Assembly (NCBI RefSeq): GCF_010731895.1
Contig: NZ_AP022596.1
Location: forward strand, 6,138,001 to 6,202,000
DNA from: Mycolicibacterium helvum
GTDB lineage: Bacteria > Actinomycetota > Actinomycetes > Mycobacteriales > Mycobacteriaceae
Length of the DNA stretch: 64,000 bases
Direction: 5' to 3'
How positions within the stretch are numbered: position 1 is the stretch's first letter; every line of letters starts with the position of its first letter. Below are positions 32,847 to 44,704 of the stretch, in pieces. The notes under the pieces were generated by a model that did no database searches, was not told the origin of the DNA, and worked only from the letters and a program-made list of their open reading frames with translations. A program made the translations under genes and the position numbers.

Positions 32847-34312
32847 CGATTCCCCTTGGCGTGCAACGCCGTCAGGATCTCCTGGCCGAGCATCGTCACA
32901 TCACCCGCACCCATGGTGACCACGACGTCACCCGGCCGGGCCGCGGCCGCCACCTGCTCAGCGACGGCCGAGAAGTCAGGAATGTAGGTCACCTCGACGG
33001 TGACGTGGTCGGCGATCGTCGCACCGCTGACACCTGCAATCGGCTGTTCACGGGCACCGTACACATCGAGGACGAAGACCCGGTCGGCATCGCTGAGAGC
33101 CGCACCGAACTCCCGCGCGAAAATCTTTGTCCGCGAATACAAGTGCGGTTGGAAGACGACGATGGCACGACCCGCCCCCGCATGGGTCGTCTCGCCCTGG
33201 CGGGCCAGTGTGCGCAACGCCGCCAAAGCGGCACGGACCTTCGTGGGATGGTGGGCGTAGTCGTCAAAGACGCGCACGCCGTTGCTTGTGCCCACCAACT
33301 CGAATCGCCTGCGCACACCCTCGAATCCGGCAAGCCCATCGAGGATGCCGTCGACAGAAGCGCCCGCCTCGATCGCCGCCAACAACGCCGCCAGTGCGTT
33401 CAAGGCCATATGCCTACCCGGCACCGCTAGACGCATCGCCCGTGGATACGGTTCGCCCGCGAGTGCAACGTGCGCCAGCGCACTGGTGCCCTGTTGCTCC
33501 CAACCGAGCAGTGTCGCCGCCAGGCCCGGAACCGGGGCACCATCCTGTGAGCTGCCGTAGCGCAGCACCCGGATGCCTTGTTCCGCAGAACGATCGGCCA
33601 GTGCGGCGGCACCGTCGTCGTCAGCGCACGCGATCAACACACCCCCCGGCGCCAGTCGCTCGACGAACGCGTCGAAAACCGCGGTGTAAGCCTCGGCGGT
33701 GCCAAAGAAGTCCAGGTGATCGGCCTCGATATTGGTGACCACCGCGACGTCCGGTGTGTATTCGAGTAACGAACCGTCACTCTCGTCGGCCTCGGCCACG
33801 AAACACGTGCCGCTGCCGTGGTGGGCGTTGGTGCCGGCCTCCCCCAGGTCGCCGCCGACCGCGAACGAGGGGTCAAACCCGGTGTGCTGCAACGCCACAA
33901 TAAGCATCGAGGTGGTGGTGGTCTTGCCTGCCGTGCCGGTGACCATCAGGGTGCGATAGCCGGCCATCAGCTTGGCCAGCACCACGGGCCGCAGGATCAC
34001 CGGGATCCCGCGCCTGCGGGCCTCGACCAGTTCGGGATTGGTCTTCGGGATCGCGGCGTGGGTGGTGATCACCGCGGTGGCACCGCCGGGCAGCAGGTCG
34101 AGATTGGCCGCGTCGTGGCCGATGCTGATCGCCGCCCCCCGCGCCCGCAACGCCACCACTCCGCGGGACTCCTTGGCGTCGGATCCCGAAACCATGCCGC
34201 CACGATCCAGCAGGATCCGGGCGATACCAGACATCCCGGCACCGCCGATGCCGACCATGTGGACCCGCTGCAGTTCGGGGGGCAGCCCCTTGGGTCCCTT
34301 CGGCGCGTTCAT
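32843..34312 (-). CDS. murC: UDP-N-acetylmuramate-L-alanine ligase MurC
   Basis: A 489-residue Mur ligase. It has the UDP-binding N-domain ([20 protein letters not shown]), the ATP-binding P-loop region near residue 130, [24 protein letters not shown], and the C-domain [14 protein letters not shown] and [11 protein letters not shown]. It adds L-Ala to UDP-MurNAc in the cytoplasm. The P-loop reads GTAGKTTTT; most MurC proteins have His where Ala is found. It overlaps both murG and ftsQ by four bases. Confidence 0.95.
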   Translation of the reverse strand: MNAPKGPKGLPPELQRVHMVGIGGAGMSGIARILLDRGGMVSGSDAKESRGVVALRARGAAISIGHDAANLDLLPGGATAVITTHAAIPKTNPELVEARRRGIPVILRPVVLAKLMAGYRTLMVTGTAGKTTTTSMLIVALQHTGFDPSFAVGGDLGEAGTNAHHGSGTCFVAEADESDGSLLEYTPDVAVVTNIEADHLDFFGTAEAYTAVFDAFVERLAPGGVLIACADDDGAAALADRSAEQGIRVLRYGSSQDGAPVPGLAATLLGWEQQGTSALAHVALAGEPYPRAMRLAVPGRHMALNALAALLAAIEAGASVDGILDGLAGFEGVRRRFELVGTSNGVRVFDDYAHHPTKVRAALAALRTLARQGETTHAGAGRAIVVFQPHLYSRTKIFAREFGAALSDADRVFVLDVYGAREQPIAGVSGATIADHVTVEVTYIPDFSAVAEQVAAAARPGDVVVTMGAGDVTMLGQEILTALHAKGNR

Positions 34313-35433
34313 CGGCGGCCCTTCCGGGTGCGTGCCACATCAAGGGCTACCTCGGCGACCCGCTGCGCGGCATCACGGTGGCCGACCCGCGCGGCGGCCG
34401 CCGTCATCGCCTGTAGCCGCGGAGTGTCGGTGAGCAGACCGGCGACCTCGCGGGCGACGAACTCGCGCGTGAGCTGGGCGTCCTCGACCAGCAGGCCGCC
34501 ACCGGGATTGACCACCGGCAGGGCGTTGAGCCGTTGTTCGCCGTTGCCGATCGGCAGCGGTACGTAGACCGCGGGCAGTCCGACCGCGGATACTTCGGCC
34601 ACCGTCATCGCCCCGGACCGGCAGATCGCCAGGTCGGCGGCGGCATAGGCCAGATCCATCCGGTCCAGGTAGGGCACCGCGCGATAGGGCGGCTCACCGG
34701 GCTGCGTGGACCGCAGGTCGAGGGTGTTCTTGGGGCCGTGGGCGTGCAACACCGAGACGCCGGCGGCGGCCAGGTCGGCAGCGGCTGCCGACACCGCGCG
34801 GTTGATCGAGGCGGCTCCCTGCGAGCCGCCGAACACCAGCAACACCGTGGCGTCCTCGGCGAAGCCGAAGTGCTCGCGGGCCATCGCCCGCAGTGCCGCA
34901 CGATCCAGCGAGGTAATCGAGGCCCGAACCGGCATGCCGACCACTTCGGCGTGCCGCAGGCCCGAGTCGGACACCGCCGAGAGCACCCGCCGGGCGGTGC
35001 GCGCACCAACTCGATTGGCCAGCCCGGCACTGGCATTGGCCTCATGCACGACGACAGGTATCCGGCGCCGGTGCACCGGGCCGCCACGGGCGGCCAGGTA
35101 GGCGGGCAGCGCCACGTAGCCGCCGAAACCGATCACCACGTCGGCGTCGACGCCGTCGAGCACGGCCCGGGTTTCCCGCACTGCCCTGCGCACCCGGATC
35201 GGCAGGCGCACGAGGTCGCCGTTGAGTTTGCGCGGCAGCGGCACGGGCGTGATGAGTTCCAGGTCGTAGCCGCGGTCAGGCACCAGCCGAGTCTCCAGCC
35301 CGCGCGGGGTGCCTAGCGCGGTGATGCGAATATCCGCGTCCAGCATTTTCAGTGCATCGGCAACCGCCATGGCCGGTTCGACATGCCCTGCGGTACCTCC
35401 ACCGGCAAGGACGACCGACACCGAGACACTCAC
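34309..35433 (-). CDS. murG: Lipid II-forming GlcNAc transferase MurG
   Basis: A 374-residue GT28 glycosyltransferase. It has the N-domain glycine loop [61 protein letters not shown] and [20 protein letters not shown]. It adds GlcNAc to lipid I on the inner face of the membrane to give lipid II. The start overlaps the ftsW stop and the end overlaps the murC start. Confidence 0.95.
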   Translation of the reverse strand: MSVSVSVVLAGGGTAGHVEPAMAVADALKMLDADIRITALGTPRGLETRLVPDRGYDLELITPVPLPRKLNGDLVRLPIRVRRAVRETRAVLDGVDADVVIGFGGYVALPAYLAARGGPVHRRRIPVVVHEANASAGLANRVGARTARRVLSAVSDSGLRHAEVVGMPVRASITSLDRAALRAMAREHFGFAEDATVLLVFGGSQGAASINRAVSAAAADLAAAGVSVLHAHGPKNTLDLRSTQPGEPPYRAVPYLDRMDLAYAAADLAICRSGAMTVAEVSAVGLPAVYVPLPIGNGEQRLNALPVVNPGGGLLVEDAQLTREFVAREVAGLLTDTPRLQAMTAAAARVGHRDAAQRVAEVALDVARTRKGRR

Positions 35434-37121
35434 CCGTAACGCTGACCTTCCAATGTGCGGGACCGCCGTGCGCGGCTGCTTCCCTCATTCGGATGCTGCG
35501 CGCTATTGCGCGGAGCGTCACCATGATGCCCTGAGCGCCGGGTGGGTCGCTCAGCCGTCCGGGTTTTGGCAGGTAAAGGCCTACGTTCGCGGGTGGGCTG
35601 GGATGTGCGGCCCGCTTTTTTGGCAGCCTTGGCGGCCGGCCGCGCGGCCCTAGCCGGTTTGGGAGTCTTGGTGGTCTTGGTGGTCTTGTCGCCCGGCTGG
35701 GTGCGCAGCCGGTCGCGCAGCGCCTCGACCCGCGACGGCACGTAGGCCTCGGGCAGTGGCAGTCGCAGCAGGCGATTCACCCGGTCCTCGCGGCCGGCGC
35801 GCAGCGCAGCCACCGCTTCCGGTTCGTGGCGGGCGGCGTTGGTCATCAATCCGATCATGAACAGCGTTGTCGCCGTGGATGTTCCACCCGCCGAGATGAG
35901 CGGAAGCTGAATACCGGTGACGGGCAGCAAGCCGATGACGTAGCCCACGTTGATGAACACCTGGCCGATCACCCACATCGTGGCGGCGGCGGTCAGCAGC
36001 CGCAGGAACGGGTCCGCCGAGCGCTTGGCAATTCGCATTCCGGTGTAGGCGAACAACCCGAACAGGGCCAGCAGCCCGAACGCGCCGACGTAGCCGAGTT
36101 CCTCGCCGATGATCGCGAAGATGAAGTCGTTATGGGCGTTGGGCAGGTAGTTCCACTTCGCGGTGCCCTGGCCCAAGCCGTCACCGAAGACACCGCCGTT
36201 GGCCAGCGCGAACTTGGCCTGACGAGCCTGGTAACCCGAGCCCTGGGCGTCCGCGCTGGGATCCAGCCAGGACCGCACCCGGTCGGAGCGGTAACCCTCC
36301 GAGACCGCCAGCACGGCCGCGGCGGCAACCGCCGCCAGCAGCGAGCTCACGAACACCTTCAGCGGCAGACCCGCGTACCAGAGCAGGGCCAGCAGGATGA
36401 TGCCCAACGACACCGTCTGCCCGAGGTCGGGCTGGGCCACGATCAACACCAGCGCGACCACCGCGGCGGGAATCAGCGGGATCAGCATTTCCCGCAGCGA
36501 CGCCCGCTCCATGCGCCGGGTCGCCAGCAGGTGGGCGCCCCAGATCGCGAACGCGATCTTGGTGAGCTCCGAGGGCTGCATCGACAGGCCGGCAAACACG
36601 AACCAGCCGCGAGAGCCGTTGGATTCGTGGCCGATACCGGGGATCAGCACCAGCACCAGCATCACGATGGTGACGGCGAACGCGGAGAATGCGGTGTTGC
36701 GCAGGAAACTGACCGGCACCCGCAGCGCGACCCAGAATCCGATCAGACCCACCACGGTCCATAGGACCTGGCGACCGAAGATCGCCCACGGTGAGCCGTC
36801 TTCGTCGTAGGAGTGCACGCCAGACGCGGACAGCACCATGGTTAGGCCGAGGGTGACCAGCAGCGCCGACACCGAGATGATCAGGTGGAACGACGTCATC
36901 GGCCGGCCCAACCAGGCACCGAACTTGCGGCTCACCTCGAACCGGGCTTTGGCCGGCGCCGCGGCGGTGGTGACGGGTTCGGTGGTGGTTTCGGTGGTGG
37001 CTTCGGCGGCGGCCGTCGAATCGGCCTGGGCCTCGGTGCCTTCGGCCGCGTCGCTGTCGACGGCGTTTTCTGCGGTGTCGGCCGCGCCGCGACGGCGCAG
37101 GCGGGACAGGATCTTGGCCAC
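35430..37121 (-). CDS. ftsW: SEDS peptidoglycan glycosyltransferase FtsW
   Basis: A 563-residue SEDS protein. It has a long acidic/Thr-rich cytoplasmic N-terminus (about 70 residues), about ten membrane segments, and the signatures [32 protein letters not shown] and [19 protein letters not shown]. The C-terminal tail (about 100 residues) is Lys/Arg rich with [10 protein letters not shown]. Mycobacterial FtsW proteins have an extended tail that contacts FtsZ and PbpB (known). It polymerises lipid II at the septum with PbpB. The gene is spaced five bases from the murD stop. Confidence 0.95.
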   Translation of the reverse strand: MAKILSRLRRRGAADTAENAVDSDAAEGTEAQADSTAAAEATTETTTEPVTTAAAPAKARFEVSRKFGAWLGRPMTSFHLIISVSALLVTLGLTMVLSASGVHSYDEDGSPWAIFGRQVLWTVVGLIGFWVALRVPVSFLRNTAFSAFAVTIVMLVLVLIPGIGHESNGSRGWFVFAGLSMQPSELTKIAFAIWGAHLLATRRMERASLREMLIPLIPAAVVALVLIVAQPDLGQTVSLGIILLALLWYAGLPLKVFVSSLLAAVAAAAVLAVSEGYRSDRVRSWLDPSADAQGSGYQARQAKFALANGGVFGDGLGQGTAKWNYLPNAHNDFIFAIIGEELGYVGAFGLLALFGLFAYTGMRIAKRSADPFLRLLTAAATMWVIGQVFINVGYVIGLLPVTGIQLPLISAGGTSTATTLFMIGLMTNAARHEPEAVAALRAGREDRVNRLLRLPLPEAYVPSRVEALRDRLRTQPGDKTTKTTKTPKPARAARPAAKAAKKAGRTSQPTRERRPLPAKTRTAERPTRRSGHHGDAPRNSAQHPNEGSSRARRSRTLEGQRYG

Positions 37122-37126
37122 AGCGA

Positions 37127-38590
37127 CTACCGAGCCGCGGCGCGCACGGCGGCAGCGAACGCGTCGCCCCGGTCGGCGTAGCCGGCGAACTGGTCGAACG
37201 ACGCGCCAGCGGGAGCCAGCAGCACCGTGTCACCGGTTCGAGCCAGGCTGGCGGCAGCGGCGACGACCTCGGTCATCACCCGGGCACCCAGGCCGGGCGC
37301 CGAGGCGTCGACCACTCGAGTCTCATGAGTAACAGTGGTCTCATGCACCACTGCATCCTCTCGTGTCACAACCTCGATGACGGGGACATTGGGCGCGTGT
37401 CGCGATAACGCCTCGGCAACCACCGCGCGGTCGCGTCCGATGAGCACCGCCCCGACCAGCCGATCCGCGATCTGGGTGACCATATCGTCGACGGACGCCC
37501 CCTTGAGCAGGCCGCCGGCCACCCACACCACCCGTGGATAGGCCAGCACCGAGGCCTGAGCGGCATGCGGGTTGGTGGCCTTGGAATCGTCGACATAGGT
37601 GACGCCGCCGACGACCGCCACCCGTTCAGCGCGGTGCCGGCCGACCTGGAAGCCGGCCAGCGCGGCCGCGATCGAGGCGGGTGCGACGCCGACGGCCCGG
37701 GCCAGCGCAGCCGCACCCAGCGCGTCGAGCACACCGACCGGTCCGGCGACCGGGATGGAGGTGATCGGTGCAAGTACGACGCCATCTGCGTCGTCGGCGA
37801 ACGCCCGGTCGACCAGCATCCCGTCCCGCACCCCCAGTTCCCCGGCTTCCGGCTCGCCGAGCCGGAAACCCGCCTTGACCGGCGCGTCGGCACTCGGAAG
37901 CAGGCCGGCCGCCACCGGGTCATCGAGCCCGACGACCGCAACGCGGCCATCGAGCGCGCGGGCCTTGGCATCGGCGTACGCCTCCATCGAGCCATGCCAG
38001 TCGAGATGGTCTTCGGCGATGTTGAGCACCGCGCCCGCCTCCGGCCGCAGTGACGGCGCCCAGAACAGCTGGAAGCTGGACAGTTCCACGGCCAGCAGAT
38101 CGGCCGGCTGGCTCAACACGTCGAGCACCGGGTCACCGATGTTGCCGCACAACACCGCTCGGCGGGCATCGGCGATCAGCATGGCGTGCAGCATCGAGGT
38201 GGTGGTGGTCTTACCGTTCGTGCCGGTGACCACCAGCCAGCGTCGGGGCGGCCCGTAGTGGCCCGCCGCGTCCAGGCGCCAGGCCAGCTCCACGTCACCC
38301 CAGATCGGGATTCTGGCCGCGGCAGCCGCGGCCAGCACCGGAGAGTCCGGCGGGAAACCCGGGCTGGTGACCACCAAGGCAAAATCGCCGATCGCGGTGA
38401 CCGCCTCAACGGGTGCGATCGTGCCAATACCGTTGTCCGCCCATGCTTTCAGCATGTCGGCGCTGTCGTCGCAGACCTTGATATGCACGTCGAAAGAGGC
38501 CAGCGCCGCCACGATCGCACGCCCGGTGACCCGGGCGCCGGTCACCAGCACCTGCGCCCCCGAGGTCAGCTCCCCCAGACCGGGCTGCAC
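37127..38590 (-). CDS. murD: UDP-MurNAc-L-Ala-D-Glu ligase MurD
   Basis: A 487-residue Mur ligase with the dinucleotide-like N-domain ([17 protein letters not shown]), P-loop [40 protein letters not shown], and C-domain [17 protein letters not shown]. It adds D-Glu in the cytoplasm. GTG 38590 begins one base after the mraY stop. The insert [15 protein letters not shown] near residue 425 is repetitive and looks lineage-specific. Confidence 0.94.
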   Translation of the reverse strand: MQPGLGELTSGAQVLVTGARVTGRAIVAALASFDVHIKVCDDSADMLKAWADNGIGTIAPVEAVTAIGDFALVVTSPGFPPDSPVLAAAAAARIPIWGDVELAWRLDAAGHYGPPRRWLVVTGTNGKTTTTSMLHAMLIADARRAVLCGNIGDPVLDVLSQPADLLAVELSSFQLFWAPSLRPEAGAVLNIAEDHLDWHGSMEAYADAKARALDGRVAVVGLDDPVAAGLLPSADAPVKAGFRLGEPEAGELGVRDGMLVDRAFADDADGVVLAPITSIPVAGPVGVLDALGAAALARAVGVAPASIAAALAGFQVGRHRAERVAVVGGVTYVDDSKATNPHAAQASVLAYPRVVWVAGGLLKGASVDDMVTQIADRLVGAVLIGRDRAVVAEALSRHAPNVPVIEVVTREDAVVHETTVTHETRVVDASAPGLGARVMTEVVAAAASLARTGDTVLLAPAGASFDQFAGYADRGDAFAAAVRAAAR

Positions 38591-38591
38591 G

Positions 38592-39671
38592 TCAGGCCCC
38601 GATGGCAGACAGCCACTCGCCGTAGAACAAGGCCACGCCGAGCCCGCAGGCGATTGCGGTGAGCAGCCAGAACCGGATGATCACCGTCGTCTCGGCCCAG
38701 CCGACCAGCTCGAAATGGTGGTGGAACGGCGCCATTCGGAAGACCCGGCGCCCGGTAGTTCGGAAGGCCAGGATCTGTACCACCACCGAGGTGACCTCGG
38801 CAACGAACAACGCGCCCAGCACCACCGCCAGCACCTCGGTGCGGCTGGTGACCGACAGCCCGGCGATCATGCCGCCCAGCGCCAGCGATCCGGTGTCGCC
38901 CATGAAGATCTTGGCGGGCGCGGCGTTCCACCACAGGAACCCGATGCACGCGCCGGCGGTCGCGGCGGCCAGCACCGCCAGGTCCAGCGGGTCGCGCACG
39001 TTGTAGCAGCCCAGCCCGGGGGCGGTGGCGCAGGCATTGCGGTACTGCCAGAACGTGATCAGCACGTAGGCGGCGCTGACCATCGCCATGCTTCCGCCGG
39101 CCAGCCCGTCGAGGCCGTCGGTGAAATTCACCGCATTGGACCACGCGCTGACGATGACCACGCAGAACAGGACGAACACCGCCGAGCTCAAGGTGACGGT
39201 GGCGATCTCGCGCACGTAGGACAGCTCCGGACTGCCCGGGGTCAGTCCGTCGGCGTTGCGGAACTGCAGCACCAGGATGCCGAACAGCACCGCAGCGGTG
39301 AGCTGCCCGACCGTCTTGGCGGTCTTGTTCAGGCCGAGGTTGCGCGAACGCCGGATCTTGATCAGGTCATCGACGAAGCCGACCGCACCCAAGGCGGTGG
39401 CCAGGCCTAGCACCAGCAGCCCGGAGGCCGAGGGGCCGTCGCCGTCGAGCGCCAGGCCGACCAGGTGGGTGCCGAAATAGCCGGCCCAGATGCCGGCCAG
39501 GATCGCCACGCCGCCCATCGACGGGGTACCGCGCTTGGTCTTGTGGCTCGGCGGGCCGTCCTCGCGGATCTCGTGGCCCAGGCCTTGGCGGGTGAACAGC
39601 CTGATGAGCGCCGGGGTCAGCAGGATCGACACCGCCAGTGCGATGCCGACGGCGATCAGGATCAGTCTCAT
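38592..39671 (-). CDS. mraY: Phospho-MurNAc-pentapeptide transferase MraY (MurX)
   Basis: A 359-residue membrane enzyme with about ten segments. Conserved cytoplasmic motifs are [31 protein letters not shown] (catalytic Asp pair), [15 protein letters not shown] and [11 protein letters not shown], with [15 protein letters not shown] near the end. It transfers phospho-MurNAc-pentapeptide to decaprenyl phosphate, giving lipid I. The start overlaps the murF stop by four bases. Confidence 0.96.
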   Translation of the reverse strand: MRLILIAVGIALAVSILLTPALIRLFTRQGLGHEIREDGPPSHKTKRGTPSMGGVAILAGIWAGYFGTHLVGLALDGDGPSASGLLVLGLATALGAVGFVDDLIKIRRSRNLGLNKTAKTVGQLTAAVLFGILVLQFRNADGLTPGSPELSYVREIATVTLSSAVFVLFCVVIVSAWSNAVNFTDGLDGLAGGSMAMVSAAYVLITFWQYRNACATAPGLGCYNVRDPLDLAVLAAATAGACIGFLWWNAAPAKIFMGDTGSLALGGMIAGLSVTSRTEVLAVVLGALFVAEVTSVVVQILAFRTTGRRVFRMAPFHHHFELVGWAETTVIIRFWLLTAIACGLGVALFYGEWLSAIGA

Positions 39672-41143
39672 GCCGGGTCACCCACCAGCGCTTCTGCCAG
39701 TGCCCCCAGCCCGGCGGCGTTCGACGCCTTGACCAAGACAACGTCACCGGGCGCCAACTCGGCGCGCAGCAATTCCAGGGCAGCGTCGGCGTCGTCGACC
39801 ATGGTGGATTCCGAACCCCAGGATCCCTCCATGACAGCGCCGTGATGCATGGCGTTCATGGGCCTCCCGGTTCCGACGACGACGAGTCGACTGATATCTA
39901 AGCGCACCGCGAGTCGGCCGACACGATCATGCTCGGTAATCGAGGAGTCCCCCAGCTCGGCCATCTCGCCGAGCACGGCCCAACTGCGCTTGTTCTGGCG
40001 CCGCGCCATCACCGCCAGCGCCTGCAGACCGGCCTTCATCGAGTCGGGGTTGGCGTTGTACGCGTCGTTGACGACGGTCACCCCGTCGCCCCGGGTGTGC
40101 ACCTCCATACGATGCCGCGACGCCGGGCCGGCGCTGGCCAGCGCGGCGGCCGCCTGCTCAGGTGTCGCCCCGCATTCGAGCGCCACCGCGGCCGCGCTCA
40201 GCGCATTACCGACCTGATGCTCACCGTGCACGGCCAGTTGCACATCTGCGGTGCCGGCCGCGCACACCAACAGAAAGCGGGGCCGGGCCAGATCGTCGAG
40301 TTCGACGTCCACGGCGCGGATGTCGGCGCTCTCGGACCGCCCGACCCTGACCACCCGCGCGGCGGTTCGCTGCGCCATGGCGGCCACCATCGGGTCGTCG
40401 GCGTTGAGAATCGCAACTCCTGAGTCCGGAACCGCTTCTACCAGTTCGCCTTTCGTGGCCGCGATGATCTCGCGCGAACCGAACTCGCCAAGGTGGGCGG
40501 TGCCGACGTTGAGCACCACCGCGATCGACGGCGGGGCGATCGCGGCCAGCGCGGCGATGTTGCCGGGATGACGCGCGGACATCTCGAGAACCAGATAGTC
40601 GGTGTCCGTGGTCGCGCGCAGCACGGTCCACGGATGCCCCAACTCGTTGTTGAACGAACCCGGCGGGGCCACCACCTCGCCCAACGGGCGCAGCACCGCG
40701 GCAATGAGATCTTTCGTCGACGTCTTGCCCGACGATCCGGTGACCCCGACGATCGTCAGCCCGCCGGCGACGAGTTCGGCGGCCACCGCGGTGGCGAGTT
40801 TGGCCAGCGCGGCCAGCACGGCCGCACCAGAGCCGTCGACGTCATGCTCGAGCACCCCGGCGCCGGCGTCGGCGGCCGACGCCGGCGGCACGACGATCGC
40901 GGGCACCCCGACCGGGCGCGCGGCGAGCACCGCCGCGGCGCCGGCATCGACGGCGCCCCTGGCGAAGTCGTGGCCGTCGGAACGCGCACCGGGCAACGCC
41001 AGAAACAGTCCGCCCGGGGTGACGGCCCGCGAGTCGAACTCGACGGTGCCGGTGACCACCCGCCGGGCGGCCTCCTCGGGACTGATGTCGGTGAGCACTC
41101 CCCCGACGATCTCGGCGATCTGGGCGACGGTCAGCGCGATCAT
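39668..41143 (-). CDS. murF: UDP-MurNAc-tripeptide D-Ala-D-Ala ligase MurF
   Basis: A 491-residue Mur ligase with P-loop [53 protein letters not shown] and C-domain [18 protein letters not shown], diagnostic for MurF. It adds D-Ala-D-Ala to the stem peptide. ATG 41143 overlaps the murE stop by four bases. The frame upstream of 41143 is open but lies within murE. Confidence 0.95.
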   Translation of the reverse strand: MIALTVAQIAEIVGGVLTDISPEEAARRVVTGTVEFDSRAVTPGGLFLALPGARSDGHDFARGAVDAGAAAVLAARPVGVPAIVVPPASAADAGAGVLEHDVDGSGAAVLAALAKLATAVAAELVAGGLTIVGVTGSSGKTSTKDLIAAVLRPLGEVVAPPGSFNNELGHPWTVLRATTDTDYLVLEMSARHPGNIAALAAIAPPSIAVVLNVGTAHLGEFGSREIIAATKGELVEAVPDSGVAILNADDPMVAAMAQRTAARVVRVGRSESADIRAVDVELDDLARPRFLLVCAAGTADVQLAVHGEHQVGNALSAAAVALECGATPEQAAAALASAGPASRHRMEVHTRGDGVTVVNDAYNANPDSMKAGLQALAVMARRQNKRSWAVLGEMAELGDSSITEHDRVGRLAVRLDISRLVVVGTGRPMNAMHHGAVMEGSWGSESTMVDDADAALELLRAELAPGDVVLVKASNAAGLGALAEALVGDPA

Positions 41144-42687
41144 CGGTTCGTCTCCCGCTCGTCGAGGGCGGCGGCGAGCTCCGCACGATCGTCGAACGGC
41201 CGGGTCTGGCCCGCCGCGGTCTGCCCCTTCTCGTGGCCCTTGCCGGCAATCACCACGACGTCCCCGCCGCGAGCCCACGCCACGGCGTGCCGGATCGCAG
41301 CACGGCGGTCCCCGATCTCCAGGACTTCAGCGCCCTCGGCCCCGCCGTTTCCGGCTCCGGCCAGGATGGCCGCGCGGATGCTCTCGGGGTCCTCGTCGCG
41401 AGGGTTGTCATCGGTGACGATCACCAGATCGGCGAGTTCAGCGGCGATGCGGCCCATGGGTTCTCGTTTGCCGGGATCGCGGTCGCCGCCCGCGCCGAAC
41501 ACCACCGCCAGCCGGCCCCGCGGTCGCTTGAGGGTCTCCAGCACCGCCTGCAGTGCGCCGGGTTTGTGCGCGTAATCCACGACGGCCAGGAAGTCCTGGC
41601 CGCGCTCGATGGCTTCCAGCCGGCCCGGTACCGAGGCGTCGCGCAGGCCTGGCGCCGCCTGTTCCGGCGACACCCCGACGGCGTCCAGCATCGCCAGCGC
41701 CAGCAGTGCGTTGGCGACGTTGTAGCGGCCTGGCAGGCGGATTCGCAGCCGGTGGTGCACACCGGCAGGGTCCACCACGGTGAACTCCTGCGCACCGCCG
41801 TCGAGCACCACCACATCTTCGGCCCGCCAGTTCGCCGGGCGGCCCTCGGCAGACACCGTGACCGCGTTGTCGGCACGGCGGGCCATGTCACGGCCCGCGT
41901 CGTCGTCGACACAGATCACCGAGATCGCGGCGTGCGTGGGTGAGGCCGGGTCGAACAACCGGGCCTTGGCTTCGAAGTAGGCCGCCATCGTGGGATGAAA
42001 GTCGAGGTGATCGCGGGACAGATTGGTGAACCCGCCGGCCGCGAACCGGATGCCGTCGGTGCGGCCCAGCTCGAGCGCGTGGCTGGAGACCTCCATGACG
42101 GCGGTGTCGACGCCGCGCTCGGCCATCACGGCAAGCAGTGCTTGCAGGGCCGGGGCTTCCGGGGTGGTCAGCGAGCTGGGGACGTCGGCCCCGGCGATCC
42201 GGACACCGACGGTGCCGATCAGGCCCGGCGTGCGCTCGGCTGACTGCAGACCGGCCTCGATCAGGTGGGTCGTGGTCGTCTTGCCGGACGTGCCGGTAAC
42301 GCCGAGGACCACCACCCGGTCCGACGGGTGGCCGTAGACCGCGGCCGAGAGTGCACCGAGCACCGCGCGCGGGTGTGGATGCACCAGGACCGGGATGGGC
42401 GCCGGCTCACCGAGTCTGCGGTGAATGACGGCCAGGCCTTCGGCATCGGTGAGCACCGCGACCGCACCACCCTCGATGGCGGTGGCCGTGTATTCGGCGC
42501 CGTGCGAGGACGAGCCGGGCAGCGCGGCGAACAGGTCCCCGGCCAGTGCCTCCTGGCCGCGCAGAGTCACGCCGGTGATCGGAACCTGGGGAGCCACACC
42601 GCCGGCGGCCGGCACCGCGCCGACCCGGGCGGCCAGCATCGGCAGGGTCAGCGCGACAGTGGTACTTGGCCGCAGGGCATTGATCAT
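41140..42687 (-). CDS. murE: meso-DAP-adding ligase MurE
   Basis: A 515-residue Mur ligase with P-loop [46 protein letters not shown] and the C-domain [13 protein letters not shown]. The DDNPRDEDP motif is the meso-diaminopimelate selectivity signature, consistent with mycobacterial peptidoglycan. A 67-bp gap separates it from pbpB upstream. Confidence 0.95.
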   Translation of the reverse strand: MINALRPSTTVALTLPMLAARVGAVPAAGGVAPQVPITGVTLRGQEALAGDLFAALPGSSSHGAEYTATAIEGGAVAVLTDAEGLAVIHRRLGEPAPIPVLVHPHPRAVLGALSAAVYGHPSDRVVVLGVTGTSGKTTTTHLIEAGLQSAERTPGLIGTVGVRIAGADVPSSLTTPEAPALQALLAVMAERGVDTAVMEVSSHALELGRTDGIRFAAGGFTNLSRDHLDFHPTMAAYFEAKARLFDPASPTHAAISVICVDDDAGRDMARRADNAVTVSAEGRPANWRAEDVVVLDGGAQEFTVVDPAGVHHRLRIRLPGRYNVANALLALAMLDAVGVSPEQAAPGLRDASVPGRLEAIERGQDFLAVVDYAHKPGALQAVLETLKRPRGRLAVVFGAGGDRDPGKREPMGRIAAELADLVIVTDDNPRDEDPESIRAAILAGAGNGGAEGAEVLEIGDRRAAIRHAVAWARGGDVVVIAGKGHEKGQTAAGQTRPFDDRAELAAALDERETNR

Positions 42688-42754
42688 CGGGTTGTCACCC
42701 TACCGATCTACCGGGGGTAAGCCGGCACACACGCGCGCCGGGGTCGGCCGACAG

Positions 42755-44704
42755 CTATGTGGCCTGCAGGATCAACGGCGCGCCGGGGTCGGCCGACAGC
42801 GGGATGTTCTGCCGCTGCAGCAGCCAGGCGGCGATGTTGTGGAACAGCGGCGCGGCTGACGAGCCGGGCGTGCCGTCGGCAGCGCGGTGCGGGGCGTCCA
42901 TCATGATGCCGATGACGTAGCGGGGGTCGTCGGCGGGCGCCATGCCGGCGAAGGTGATCCAGTAGACGTCGCTGTAGTAGCAGCCGCAGGCCGGGTTGAT
43001 CTGCTGCGCGGTGCCGGTCTTGCCGGCGATCTGGTAGCCGTCGACGGCCGCGGCCGGGCCGGTGCCCTGCTGGTATCCCATCGGGTCGCGTTGGACGATC
43101 GCCCGGAACATGTTGCGCACCGTGCGCGCGGTGTCGGGCGAGATCACCCGAATGCCGTCGGGGCGCGGCTCCTCGGTGCGGGTGCCGTCCGAGGCGACGG
43201 TGGCCTTGACGATCCGCGGCGGGATGCGCACCCCGTCATTGGCGACGGCCTGGTAGATGCCGGTCATCTGCAACAGGGTCATCGAAAGACCTTGTCCGAT
43301 CGGCAGGTTGGAAAATGTGCTGCCGGACCACTGGTCGATCGGGGGAACCAGACCGGAGCTTTCACCCGGCAGTCCGACGTTGGTGCGCTGACCGAGCCCG
43401 AACTTGCCGAGCATGTCGTAGTAGCGCTCCGGACCGATGCGCTGGGCCAGCATCAGGGTGCCGACGTTGGAGGACTTCCCGAACACGCCGGTGGTGGTGT
43501 ACGGCATCACGCCGTGGTTCCACGCGTCGTTGACGGTGACGCCACCCATATTGATCGACCCGGGAACCTGCAGCACTTCGTCGGGGGTCGACAACCCGTA
43601 CTCGATCACCGACGAGGCGGTGATGATCTTGTTGACCGACCCGGGCTCGTAGGGCGAAGTGACCGGGAGGTTACCCATCTGCTTGTCTTGCTGACGCCCG
43701 ATGTCCTGGCTGGGATCGAAAGTGTTGTCATTCGACATGGCCAGCACTTCACCGGTTTTCGCGTCCAGCACCACCGCGGAGACGTTCTTGGCACCGGAGG
43801 CGTCCTTGGCCAGCTGAACCTGCTGCTGGACGTAGAACTGGATGTCGTCGTCAATGGTCAGCTGGATGGTGGAGCCGTTGACGGCGTCGTGCTTGTTGCG
43901 GTAACTGCCGGGGATGACAACGCCGTCGGAGCCGCGGTCGTAGGTGATGGAGCCGTCGGTGCCCGACAGCTTGCCGTCCATCGAGTCCTCCAGGCCGAGC
44001 AAGCCGTGGCCGTCCCAGTCGATGCCACCGACGAGGTTGGCCGCCAACGCACCTCCCGGGTACTGGCGCAGGTCCTGGCGTTCGGCGCCCACCTCGGGGA
44101 ACTTCTTGATGATGGCTGTGGCGATCGCCGGATCGACGGCGCGGGCGAGGTAGACGAAGGTTTCGTTGCTGCGCAGCTTCTTCAGCAGCGTGGCCGCGTC
44201 GGGCTTGTTGTTGAGCTTGGCGGCCACCTCGGTGGCGATCTGAGTGAGTCGCGTGTCGGGATCCGGTGCGGCGGGCGACTTCTCCTTGGCCTCGGCCAGC
44301 TGCTTGCGAATCTTGACCGGCTGGAAGGTCAGCGCCCTGGCCTCGATGGTGAACGCCAGCTTGTCGAAGTTGCGGTCGACGATGCTGCCGCGGACGGCCT
44401 TTTCGACATCGGTCACCTTGAGCTGGCCGGCGGCCTCGGCGCGAAGGCCGGCAGCCTGCGGCACCTGGAGGTTGAACAGCTGGACGGCGGCGATCCCGAG
44501 AGCAAGGAAGATGACGATGTTGCCCGCTCGGTGGCGGAACACGAATGACGCTGTTCGGCCGCCACTTTCGACCAGCTCGCGGGTGCGTCGAGCCTTGGCC
44601 GACCGTCCCTGCCCGGCCTCCGGCGGCGACTTGACCACCCGGCTGCGTTGCCGCGTGGTCTTGACGGGTCCGGTCCCTTTGTCGGACTTGTCCCGTCGGC
44701 TCAC
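42755..44704 (-). CDS. pbpB: Septal class B penicillin-binding protein (PbpB/FtsI)
   Basis: A 649-residue protein. It has a basic cytoplasmic tail, one membrane anchor (about residues 55-78), the dimerisation domain and the transpeptidase domain. The catalytic serine is in YEPGSVNKIITAS (SxxK), SSN is in GKSSNVGTLM, and KTG is in IAGKTGTAQQ. An INPACGCYYSD loop with two Cys follows KTG. It cross-links septal peptidoglycan with FtsW. ATG 44704 overlaps the FtsL-like stop by four bases. Confidence 0.95.
   Translation of the reverse strand: MSRRDKSDKGTGPVKTTRQRSRVVKSPPEAGQGRSAKARRTRELVESGGRTASFVFRHRAGNIVIFLALGIAAVQLFNLQVPQAAGLRAEAAGQLKVTDVEKAVRGSIVDRNFDKLAFTIEARALTFQPVKIRKQLAEAKEKSPAAPDPDTRLTQIATEVAAKLNNKPDAATLLKKLRSNETFVYLARAVDPAIATAIIKKFPEVGAERQDLRQYPGGALAANLVGGIDWDGHGLLGLEDSMDGKLSGTDGSITYDRGSDGVVIPGSYRNKHDAVNGSTIQLTIDDDIQFYVQQQVQLAKDASGAKNVSAVVLDAKTGEVLAMSNDNTFDPSQDIGRQQDKQMGNLPVTSPYEPGSVNKIITASSVIEYGLSTPDEVLQVPGSINMGGVTVNDAWNHGVMPYTTTGVFGKSSNVGTLMLAQRIGPERYYDMLGKFGLGQRTNVGLPGESSGLVPPIDQWSGSTFSNLPIGQGLSMTLLQMTGIYQAVANDGVRIPPRIVKATVASDGTRTEEPRPDGIRVISPDTARTVRNMFRAIVQRDPMGYQQGTGPAAAVDGYQIAGKTGTAQQINPACGCYYSDVYWITFAGMAPADDPRYVIGIMMDAPHRAADGTPGSSAAPLFHNIAAWLLQRQNIPLSADPGAPLILQAT

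Noticed and set aside
41144..41278. 45-residue N-terminal extension of MurF
   Set aside because: It lies inside murE, is Arg/Gly-rich shadow sequence, and the ATGA overlap start at 41143 fits homologues.
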